Of a DNA stretch of 64,000 nt, positions 55,690 through 64,000 are shown one piece after another (positions within the stretch are counted from its first letter, which is position 1; every line of letters begins with the position of its first letter). Source of the DNA: Oreohelix idahoensis (lineage: Eukaryota > Mollusca > Gastropoda > Stylommatophora > Oreohelicidae). The notes under the pieces are model-generated. The model was not told the DNA's origin, ran no database searches, and saw only the letters and a list, made by a program, of their open reading frames with translations. Position numbers and translations under genes: made by a program. The stretch spans positions 744,001-808,000 of the forward strand of contig JAMPIV010019851.1 of the NCBI GenBank assembly GCA_024509875.1, written 5' to 3'.

Positions 55690-55925
55690 ACACACACACA
55701 TCATGTAGCATGTCCTTTGCAGAACGTCGCTCTCATCACAGCCCGCCTGAAAGACTCGATCTCTAGCCAGCCCTCCTGCCTCCTCCATTGTCATGTTCAA
55801 GGTGTCTTCAATGTCCTGTGTCCACCGTCGTCTTGGTCGACCCCTGCCTCGCCTTTCAGGTACCTACCCTCCATCATTGCTCTCTCTAAGCCACTATGAC
55901 GTTTAATGTGGCCAAAATATTTCAG
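55690..55925 (-). pseudogene. LINE post-RT fragment
   Basis: The minus strand gives RPRRRWTQDIEDTLNMTMEE, then AGGLARDR in the same frame, then RRAVMRATFCKGHAT-like sequence after a frame change. This GRPRRRW..DIE and (L/V)ARDR..FR..V pattern belongs to the region after the RT of non-LTR elements and differs from the other LINE tails in the window. It is 5'-truncated and frame-broken. Confidence 0.6.
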
Positions 55926-56072
55926 CCAGTATTTACATTATTATAATACATGAGTGATATCATTCATAGTACATAAATCAAGTTAACTATCAATCTGATG
56001 TATAGAAATTAAAGCACAATATTAAGTATTTTACACTTGACATTCATTAACTAATCCCTTGATATTAGAGTT

Positions 56073-56360
56073 TTTTTTTTTTTTTCTCTTTTTTTCTCTA
56101 ACCAGCGGCACTCGAGCTTTCCAGCTCTTTTTGGCCCAATGACATGTCATTGCGAGGCTGGGGGTTAGTGGACTTTCCTTCCAACCCGGTCAGGAGTCTC
56201 GCTCCTTCCCATCCACACGGGATTTATGTGCAGGAGCCGTTCAGATTATTCAGTCAAATTTCCGGTCGTAAACATTTCTTCAAACGCCGACGCCCGGGTT
56301 TGAACCATGAACACCTGGTCGCCAGTACAACTTTGTAGCCATTACACCAGCGCGGCTCCC
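56073..56360 (-). mobile_element. SINE-E copy 1 (tRNA-derived) with 12-bp TSD
   Basis: GATATTAGAGTT is exact at 56061-56072 and 56361-56372. Read on the minus strand it starts GGGAGCCGCGCTGGTGTAAT (box A TGGTGTAATGG) and has B box GGTTCAAACCCGG. It continues through CGTTTGAAGAAATGTTTACG and ends with a tail resembling the RNase H LINE end plus poly-A. It faces copy 2 at 56483. Confidence 0.93.
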
Positions 56361-56482
56361 GATATTAGAGTTAGATAATTAAGCGAATACTGAGATTTTG
56401 CTTAGCGCTCAGGACTAATATCCGCAGCTTAAGAATTACAGTGGCGTTATACTCAAGGCATATATAAGTGTAGATATTGTGC

Positions 56483-56760
56483 GGGAGCCGCGCTGGTGTA
56501 ATGGCTTCGGCGTTGTACTGGCGACCAGGTGTTCATGGTTCAAACCCGGGCGTCGGCGTTTGAAGAAATGTTTACGGCCGGAAATTTGACTGAATAGCCT
56601 GAACGGCTCCTGTGATAAACCCTCTGTGGATGGGAAGGAGCGAAGCTCCTGACCGGGTTGGTAGGAAAGTCCTCAGGTTCCCCAGCCTCGCAATGACATG
56701 TCATTGGGCCGAAGGGCTGAAAGCCCAAGTGCAGCTGGTTAAGGAAAAAAAAAAAAAAAA
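56483..56760 (+). mobile_element. SINE-E copy 2 with 13-bp TSD
   Basis: GTAGATATTGTGC is exact at 56470-56482 and 56761-56773. Box A TGGTGTAATGG is near 56494 and box B GGTTCAAACCC near 56538. The tail CATTGGGCCGAAGGGCTGAA is near 56702 and poly-A ends the element. Nearly all positions agree with copy 1. It is the youngest-looking SINE in the window. Confidence 0.95.
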
Positions 56761-56895
56761 GTAGATATTGTGCAGCTTGATGCCTGTCTTCTCAAAGCCC
56801 ACGTCTCTTCCAACGGTTTATCAGCAAAGTGATTTCCTAACTCAACATTTGCTCTTCTTTCTTCTTTGATCCTTAGCCGCAGACTGTCAAAGCAG

Positions 56896-57471
56896 TCAGT
56901 GGCCATCACGCCTGGTGGCGTCTTGTAGGGCAGCAACAAATTGCTTCTGCTTTGTTCGGTCGGCGGCCATCCTTCGTACAGTGCCCCAACTCTGGTTCAT
57001 TCTTTGCATCTCAGCCTCCACAATTCTCCACCAAGTTGTTTTTGGTCGGCCTCTCTTTCGCTTTTCTTCGGAGGTCCATAGCATAGCTGTTCTTGTAATG
57101 GCACCAGGGCCCCTTCTGAGGACGTGGCCAGCCCAACTCCAACGTCTGCCAACTATGATGGTGTGCATGTCCTCTTGATTACTCCGAATAAGTAGTTCTT
57201 GGTTGGTGATGGTATTCGGCCAAAAGATTAGGTGAATTTTCCTTAGGCACATTGTGTGGAAAGAGGACAGTTTCGACATTTCCTTCTCTGTTACTCTCCA
57301 GCATTCCGCACCATAGAGAAGCACAGAAAGTACACAGCTCTCATATAATCTTAATTTTTTGTGTTTATGCTGTACATTTGCTGAGACCCACCTTGTGTGA
57401 TCTAAGAGAGGAGATCGGAGCACTGATGGAGTAGTCCGTGTACAATGAAGATGGTCCTTAAAACCAAACAA
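56896..57471 (-). pseudogene. LINE C-terminal RT/thumb fragment, 191 open codons
   Basis: One minus frame is open from 57471 to 56896 with LYESCVLSVLLYGAECWRV, FHTMCLRKI, GRRWSWAGHVLRRGPGAITR, EKRKRGRPKTTWWRIVEAEM and RTKQKQFVAALQDATRRDGH. This is the thumb and post-RT region of an RTE/CR1-like LINE. The fingers and palm with the catalytic Asp residues are not upstream, so it is a 5'-truncated copy. A more decayed copy is at 3070-3785. SINE-E copy 2 lies 3' of it. The open frame is long enough to suggest relatively recent insertion. Confidence 0.8.
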
Positions 57472-57479
57472 AATTAAAA

Positions 57480-58005
57480 TTAAATGGATGTACTTGAGAT
57501 GTGCGCTATATTTTGTTCAAATATTGATTCCTTTATCGATGATAGGAAACTCTTTACAGAGCGATACAACAGGAGGCAATCTGATCATCAGAAGAAGTCC
57601 CCCCATCAGACAAGTGTTTCAGCCCAGTATACTCCTTTACACTCTAAGGGGGGCGGGCCCACTTGGGTCATGACTCCCAAGCGTCTCAGCCTCCTGTTGT
57701 CTTGTATCGAAAATGAACCCATTTCACTTATGGTAGCAACTATAATCCACAACTCCGCCAGCCGTGGAGGCAATTGTGAAAGTAACAAAGAGAAGACAAA
57801 TTATTCCGTTCGTTCCGTCGCACACACTGAGACACCATCGCGAAGCCGCCGAGCCTAGCCACTGAAATTCTGACACTGACACCTCCTATAATATACATCG
57901 CCTGTTGCCCCCTCAGTCACAGCCCGCTCACTAGTACACCACAAAACTCAGCGTTTTGTGGACTTAGAAAAATTCCTGGTGTTTTCTGTACCGCAGCGTT
58001 TATTG
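57480..58005 (-). other. Probable 3' UTR of the RLE LINE, with hairpin
   Basis: Between the stop of the 58006 frame and the neighbouring LINE there is non-coding DNA with GGGCGGGCCCACTTGGGTCA (57650-57669). A perfect 9-bp stem with a 5-nt loop, CCACAAAAC-TCAGC-GTTTTGTGG, lies at 57939-57961. Assignment as the 3' UTR is by position only. Confidence 0.45.
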
Positions 58006-59370
58006 TCACGATTTCCATTGCCCATTGCGGTTGTTCCACAGCCAGCCTGATGCCTTTTCGGCAGTTTCACTAAGCCTCTTCAGTGCCCTTGTTCTCGCCT
58101 GTCCCTTCAACCCCAACAGTTTCAATAGATCATACATTGATGCAGCCACAAGCCCTCTTGCGCCCACTTCAACAGCCATGACCCTTGTAGTGAACCCCTC
58201 GTGTCTCAGATCCGCGGCCAGATCACTATATTTGGCCGCTTTGAACGAATGTTGCTCGTCTAATCTGGATTCAAATGGCACGGTCAGTTCAATCAGTATG
58301 ACCTGAAGCGTTGAAGAAGAATGAAGCACTATATCCGGCCGTCTCCGCGATTTCCTGATACTCTCTGGATATGCCCCTCGTCCAGGTAGGTCTACCGCCA
58401 TCTCCCAGTTGTTTGCACAATCAAGAAGAGATAGTAAACTTCTACCTGGTTTACTCGGTTTGGGGTGTGCTGACTTTCCTGCCCTCAGAAAGTATGTATT
58501 TGCGGTGCTCGGCCTGGGTTTGCTGTTCGCCTTCATCCTTGCTAGATCTATTGTCGCAGCAAGCTCATTTAGCACTTTGTTATGGCGCCAGGTGTATCGC
58601 CCTTGCCCTAATGACACCTTACACGCTGAGAGCACGTGTTCGAGTGTCTGCCTCCCCTGGCACAGGGGGCACTGCTCATCATCTGACTTTCCCCATTTCA
58701 CAAGGTTGGTGGCCGACGGCAGCAGGTCATACATTGATCTAACCACGAAGCTGAGCCTAAGAGGTGCCATATGCCATATATCATTCCATGTCAAGGACCT
58801 CTGCAGGGCTCCTTCCCATGTAGTCCATTGGCCTTGTTGGACCTGCTGCACTGCTTTTTGCAACCTCTTATCATTCTCAGCCTCTCGTATCTCATGAACT
58901 ACCATGTCTCTGCGCTCCCTGCTTGATGCCTTGGACCACCAGTGGATGTCTCCATGACCAAATCCCCGTCTATTCGTCTGTGTGTATCCGATTACCTCCC
59001 TCAGTTTGAGTGACTCTTGGGCAGCATCAACAGCTTCTTCCACTCTCCACTTCCTTCCCGTTTTCAGTGTAGGCTGAATGGACTTAACCACGTCATCAGC
59101 TGACTCGCGTAGCATCATTGCAAGCCTTGCCTTTCCAACTTTGTACTCTTCAACAACTGACTTGAAAGGAAGCAGAAGTTTTGACTTTTTGCAGTACAGT
59201 GCTACATCTGACAGACCTGGTGGTACCCCTAGCCACTTTCTCATGAACTTGTTGACCTTTTGCTCTATAGCTTCGACTGTACTTGTGCTTATTTCATATA
59301 TAAGCAGTGGCCACAGCAATTTCGGTATCTGGCTCGAAGAAAAAAACCTTTCACTAATATCGTTAGTCAA
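58006..59370 (-). CDS. Restriction-like-endonuclease (R2/NeSL-group-like) LINE, 3' half of ORF, 454 codons
   Basis: This is the longest credible coding frame in the window. From the N-terminal side it has a post-RT region (LLWPLLIYEISTSTVEAIEQ at 18-37, FMRKWLGVPPGLSD, YKVGKARLAMMLRES, LKTGRKWRVEEAVD). A CCHC zinc knuckle C-x2-C-x7-H-x4-C follows at residues 234, 237, 245 and 250. Next comes a PD-(D/E)xK-like core: RRPDIVL (344-349), VILIELTVPFE (357-367) and KYSDL (380-384). Such endonucleases nick DNA for target-primed reverse transcription in the R2/NeSL/Hero group. The RT catalytic domain is absent and a stop lies just upstream in frame. The 59370 end uses a TTG codon, not ATG, so the copy is 5'-truncated and not a functional gene. 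A decayed relative is at 105-480. Confidence 0.8.
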   Translation of the reverse strand: MTNDISERFFSSSQIPKLLWPLLIYEISTSTVEAIEQKVNKFMRKWLGVPPGLSDVALYCKKSKLLLPFKSVVEEYKVGKARLAMMLRESADDVVKSIQPTLKTGRKWRVEEAVDAAQESLKLREVIGYTQTNRRGFGHGDIHWWSKASSRERRDMVVHEIREAENDKRLQKAVQQVQQGQWTTWEGALQRSLTWNDIWHMAPLRLSFVVRSMYDLLPSATNLVKWGKSDDEQCPLCQGRQTLEHVLSACKVSLGQGRYTWRHNKVLNELAATIDLARMKANSKPRPSTANTYFLRAGKSAHPKPSKPGRSLLSLLDCANNWEMAVDLPGRGAYPESIRKSRRRPDIVLHSSSTLQVILIELTVPFESRLDEQHSFKAAKYSDLAADLRHEGFTTRVMAVEVGARGLVAASMYDLLKLLGLKGQARTRALKRLSETAEKASGWLWNNRNGQWKS

Positions 59371-59756
59371 GACTCACGTTCACGGAATGTTTTGAGAATG
59401 ATTATATCGAGTTTTTCCCTGGGATTGAAAGAATGTCATATAATTTCTTCCTACCAGTGTTCCCAAACATTTTGGTATGTTTTTCTCGAAGCGTTTCATT
59501 ATCGTGTCCACGGGATAGTCTTTCCCTCCACATGTCAGTGGTGGGAGACAGGGCTAATATTATCATAAACGAGGACCATATTTGAATACTTCTCTCGCGT
59601 CTCTAATGTATGTTATCCTCAAATAATGTGAAATTGTGTTTCTTAGATCGTCCATTCTTGTGTGAGATAATGCCAACATGGACACAAATAAACGCCGTAG
59701 ACAACATCTCGAAAATTAATTACTTTTGACTAAAATTAAATCCCTCTGTCCACACG
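59371..59756. other. Unassigned interval
   Basis: No recognisable RT motifs or repeats. Confidence 0.5.
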
Positions 59757-59757
59757 G

Positions 59758-59846
<89 letters not shown>
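59757..59846. repeat. (TA)n microsatellite
   Basis: Pure TA tract ending ACATACAC. Confidence 0.98.
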
Positions 59847-59850
<4 letters not shown>

Positions 59851-60249
59851 CACCTGCCCTTCTAGTGAATAAAAAACACAACAACGATGGCAACAAAAGC
59901 AACAGCAACACACATACGTTGCCGCGTATATTTTAATATGATCAAAGTGAGTTTTGGATACACGTGTATGTTTAACGGAGCTGGTGCGTGCAGCGGAGCC
60001 GTAGATCGTATTCTGAAATAGTCCAGGAGTGAAGGATGTCGTCATTGAGTAGCTGGTGGTCGACATGCATTATAAAGTTTTCACTGAATTTGTCCTATTT
60101 TTGCGTTTAGCGTTATATTGTGCGGTTCACCCTATTGACGATGTTCAGGTTTGAAAAAAAGTTCATCATGTCCATGATACACATATTGGCTATAAAACCT
60201 TTTCCTTTCCACTCCTTATGTAGCATTGGTCCCCTTGCAGGAAGCCATT
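59847..60249. other. Unassigned interval
   Basis: Nothing recognised. Confidence 0.5.
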
Positions 60250-60345
60250 CTCATGTTGTTGTAGATGTTGTTTCTGTAGCATTGTATTTTATATGATGAA
60301 TTTGCCAGCCCCATGCATAACATTATATTAATACCCTTGTACGGA
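60250..60345. repeat. Dispersed module, copy 3 of 3
   Basis: TTTCTGTAGCATTGTATTTT, ATATGATGAATTTGCCAGCC and CCATGCATAACATTATATTA align in order with 4125-4210 and 26050-26450. The preceding CCTTGCAGGAAGCC (60232-60245) also matches 4087-4100. Confidence 0.45.
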
Positions 60346-61042
60346 ATGCATAAAGAAGCAGTAGTCTCATTCTTTCTTTATCTCATCAGAGCGCCCCCCG
60401 GAACAACATGGTGTCATGGATTGCCTGTCTTAATTTACCAACTGGAGGAAACCTAATATTAAGTGTAATTTTAAGCCTGCCTGTCTGTTTCATTTCTCAA
60501 CCACCCATCCCCATATCTCTGTGGATCCCCGCTAAGGAAAAATTACAATCTTATCAACATAGGTACGTCATATTCTCTTTACCTGCGAATTCCTGCATAA
60601 GACCTATATGCAATGCAACATATGATCCCAAATTATTTCTCAAGCAGTAGGGCTAGCGAACAAAGGATTACCGAGCACCGCACGGCTCGACGTTTTCTTA
60701 GATGTATGAATTGAATTTAATACAGCACGACTTGGCAACATTCTTTGGTTTTAACATTTAGAAACAGTGAAGGGAGCTTTACGTAACGGCAAAGTTTTCT
60801 TTGATTTTTAACGCCCACAGTTGCTTTATTTGTACTTTATATTTGTAATGTGTGTGTGAGCGTCGAAGAATATTCAGTAAGCTCTAGACCTTAGTGTATT
60901 TTGTAAGATGGTGCATGTTTTCTTCTGCTGATAGTTTCGACCACTTACTCAATCCATCGTATGTTTGTTTGTCCTTCTGTCACGTTATTGCAGATTTAGA
61001 TTGTGTCTCTCACTCTCTCTGTCCGTTCTTCCGTCCAATCCC
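60346..61042. other. Unassigned interval
   Basis: No supported feature. Confidence 0.5.
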
Positions 61043-61086
61043 CATTTATCCATCCGTCCACGCATCCATCCATTCATCCATCCATT
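61043..61086. repeat. (ATCC)n microsatellite, imperfect
   Basis: TTTATCCATCCGTCCACGCA followed by TCCATCCATTCATCCATCCA. Confidence 0.9.
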
Positions 61087-62035
61087 CTTTTATTCTCTAT
61101 TTTATTTTATACTTGTGTACAGATGGTCAGACATCGAGCGTATGTTTGACGATAATCCGTCATGAATGCACTCACTGTTCGCTATTGAAGATATTTGGAT
61201 AAGAGCCACAGCGTACACACATAAAGAGCCAAATCATGCTTTCCTTAAGCGCAGATAAAGAACGTTTTGAACGATCGTACAGGCATGCCTGTGACCTGAC
61301 GTATAACAGTTCTTTTCACGCTCAACTAAGCGTTAATTAGGAGTCTTATTTGGGTCCCCAGATATGTGGGCTTCGGTGGATATATTTTGTTTCTTAAAAG
61401 TGTTTTCTTTCTCAAAGCAACAAGACACTCGCGGTTTTTAAAAAAATGACGTCTTAGTGAACCTTATATAACATGTCTTGAGGTCGACGTCCATTTTACG
61501 ATATGACTGGGCGGTCTGTTAGAGGCTGTTGACTCATATGAAAACAGTTCCGTCTAGTATAATTTTCAGGAAAACACATCACCAGTATGTAACGTTGGTG
61601 ACTGTTTATCTAGGTGTAGGGTAACGTCATTCCTCAGATTATCATCTCAATTGAAACATTTACTCCAGACCATCGTCAGCAGATGTCTTCGTGACGTATT
61701 TCTTAACGACTTAGCAAGTCTACAAAGGGGAGACTTAAAAAATAATCTGCCAAAGAATACGTGGGAAGCTTGTGCATTCACTGCTCTTTTACAAGCATCA
61801 CCTAATTCCTTATTGATTCACTCTGTTTGTTTGAGTCTGTACCGGTCTGCATGAGTGGCTCGTTATGAAACAAATATTGTTTGCAGCCCACCATGGGTCA
61901 TATGATGTGCTGTTGTTGTCTGTCTTGAAGAAACATTTGTGTTACAGGTCGATCGTTTTAAATGGAAAGTGATTTAAAAAAAATTTTGATGACAGTGATT
62001 CAGGTTATTCAGAAAGTTTTTTTTTTGGGACAGTT
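61087..62035. other. Unassigned interval
   Basis: No feature that I can support. Confidence 0.5.
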
Positions 62036-62215
62036 ATTCCTGAGTGGCAGAATGGTCAGAACTCTTGTTTCTCGGGGCCAAAGGGCCGGGTTCGAAACCG
62101 GGTATTGCCATGCTCCATTATGCTCAGCTGTGGCAGTTGGTATCTGCCTCTGCTCTTGAGTTAGGGAAAGGAAAAGCCTCGTGGAAAGAAACTGTCACTG
62201 TCACGGTTGGCTAAG
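62036..62215 (+). mobile_element. SINE-A copy, 3'-truncated
   Basis: The best-preserved head of the family: box A TGGCAGAATGG (62045-62055) and box B GGTTCGAAACC (62089-62099). The body follows to GCTCTTGAGTTAGGGAAAGG and CGGTTGGCTAAG, then similarity stops. The CCTTTACC tail is missing. Confidence 0.82.
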
Positions 62216-64000
62216 AAAATTCTGGCACCCTGGTCTTTTAGTCCCTCCCATTACTATTTTTGTGAGTGTCTCTTGACAGCGGTATATTGGGGAAACTGGC
62301 CTGTCACTTTGTAATTGGACAGGTTAACTCCCCTTTCTCTAGCTTGGGTTAGCGAGGGAGTATCTTAAATCTTCTCATGTCTTCTATATGTTGGTCGGCA
62401 TAATTTGTAAGGCGTCCCGGGACTCTTTTGGTGCTGGTGGCAGCGACATTCCTAGAGTTCTTTGATACCGAACTTGGTCACTGCACCCTCTTTCTGATAG
62501 AATAGCGGCAGAGTTCACTGCTCTTTAACCCCGGGAAAGCCTTTGCTCGTGTGACTGTGCATGGTTAGAAACTCTACGCCAGAGTATCGGTCCAGCTTTA
62601 GTATTGCTTTCATCCAGGAACCACGGGAAACAAAGTTCCCGGGGCGTTGCGTCATTATTACGCACGCTCCATGTTTCCGGGGACTTCGACCCATCATGAG
62701 AACTCGTCTGACGGTGTAAACATCAAAAATGCGATCGCAAGAAGAAGAAGAAGAAGAAGACTCGCAGGTGAGACGAACATCTGCAGGCTGTAGTCTCATA
62801 TATAATTGGGCAACTCATTTTGTCTAGCACTTAATGTCTCCATAATTCTCTACTGTAGAGTGGGCGCTGCTCAATAACTAGTTCTGACGACCAGCTACAT
62901 TGTTGGTGTTATTGGAATTCTTTACATATCGTAAAGCTCCCATACACTATGTGACGTTTAATGGAAAAACAGTCTACAGTAATCTGACAGCCTATTGTAA
63001 CCTCCTAGCTGCTCTGTGATTTGCTAGCTAAAAAACCTGCATTATACTGTCTGTCTTTACTTACACAGCTTACTCTTTCGTCCCCCGCCTCTTTTCTTTT
63101 AACACGAGCTAACACAGTGTTTACAAACTTCGTGACCTGTCAGTCATAACAGGAAAGCAAATCAGGTTTGTTTACCTCGTCCACTCACGCGAGCTTCATC
63201 TGTCAATCATAATACCTCTCAGACAGACAGCACATGAGAGAGACGAAACACTGACCCTTTTGAAGTTTTACCCAGGGAAAGTTTATAATCCCCGGTGCTC
63301 TTTGATCTCGAGATACGGGCATTTTAAAGAGTAATCCGTTAGCCGTAAGTAAAGCCTCTGATGTCGGTCGCGTCAGACGAGAGATTCTGGTGGCCGAATC
63401 GTAAGCTTTCATCTTGAGCGCTAGTCTCTGAATTTTTCGTTCCACACAGTAGCGTGAAATTAACAACATTAGAGATCAGAGCAATCTAATGATATATACT
63501 GATGTTTTCTTATCAAACTATCAGATGTCAGTCAGAATTTTGAATATTCCAGCGCGCAGTCCTAGAACCCAATTCTTGTGGATATGGTGTATTATTGATA
63601 GACGGTAATTAGGTTAACAGTGTAGGCAGACGCGACACTTAATCTCTACAGGAGATAGATAAACCCGACGGTTTAGCTGACCGGACTTATAGGCATTAAA
63701 GCGACTGATAGTGGGAGTATAGAAATGCACGTTATATTTCATTTTGTATATTTGTTATTATAGTGTCTATTATTTTAATACCATACGACAAAACTAACAG
63801 AAGCCACTAACAGAAGCCGACAATTTAATAGTTATTTAATGACAGGCGATCATTGTTTAGGGAGCGCGTATGGAGAAATTAAATAATAATTAACAATGTA
63901 TGCTGAACGCCGGCGCGAGCAGGGGCGGGCGAGTTAACATAACTCAGCCCGACCGAACTCAGCCGCCAGCGACGTCTGCTAGCGTGTAGGCGTAAGGAAA
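62216..64000. other. Unassigned; (GAA)n at 62741-62761 and GC-rich right edge
   Basis: A GAAGAAGAAGAAGAAGAAGA tract lies at 62741-62761. The last ~100 bp (63905 onward) are rich in G+C with frequent CpG, unlike the rest of the window. This could be the edge of a CpG-rich promoter or another element beyond the window. No gene is visible. Confidence 0.35.

Noticed and set aside
63900..64000. GC-rich edge as a host-gene promoter
   Set aside because: Too short and cut by the window end; no TATA, initiator or ORF can be assessed.

Overview
This is eukaryotic, almost certainly animal, intergenic DNA. I find no convincing host protein-coding exon, rRNA or canonical tRNA gene. What is present is decayed non-LTR retrotransposons of at least five lineages, tRNA-derived SINEs, hAT-like, Tc1/mariner-like and LTR-like insertions, and kilobase-scale minisatellites. 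The mix of LINE families and V-type tRNA SINEs suggests a lophotrochozoan, probably a mollusc. That is an inference from general familiarity with such elements, not something the sequence proves.

Layout. 1-7.6 kb: a relic of a restriction-like-endonuclease LINE, a 20-bp array, a degenerate G/T-rich repeat, a TA tract, a LINE relic split by a 26-bp tandem repeat and a SINE, two SINE-A copies, and a 1.9-kb array of 18-bp units. 7.6-12.5 kb: two arrays of a 38-bp unit that looks like an amplified hAT terminus. They flank a 1.15-kb tandem-plus-inverted SINE-like composite with a 14-bp target duplication. A Tc1-like pseudogene and a nested SINE follow. 12.5-21 kb: a 1.57-kb 26-bp array broken by a SINE fragment, a perfect 89-bp palindrome, TA tracts and a C/A-dominated low-complexity block. 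21-26.7 kb: LINE 3' tails, a hAT-like fragment, a LINE ORF1 relic with zinc knuckles, and a SINE-C copy. 27-41.6 kb: two full-length but dead copies of one ~4.1-kb endonuclease/RT LINE in opposite orientation, each with a target-site duplication. The first is split next to its catalytic FADD by a 1.9-kb TG...CA element. Between them lies a LINE end with RNase H. 44.2-51.1 kb: two very large minisatellites. 51.2-59.4 kb: SINE-C, a second ~2-kb TG...CA element, an internally deleted mariner, a head-on pair of SINE-E copies, and the 3' halves of two more LINEs. One of these keeps an open 454-codon frame with a restriction-like endonuclease. 59.4-64 kb: simple repeats, one SINE-A and otherwise unassigned DNA.

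How the parts relate. The clearest mechanistic link is that the 3' tail of SINE-E (56.7 kb) matches the 3' end of the RNase H LINE (35.9 kb), as expected for a SINE moved by that LINE's machinery. SINE-A and the V-type SINE also share a CCTTTACCTT tail. Exact target-site duplications around SINE, LINE and TG...CA insertions let part of the insertion order be read. Coordinates of diverged relics are approximate because I aligned them by eye.
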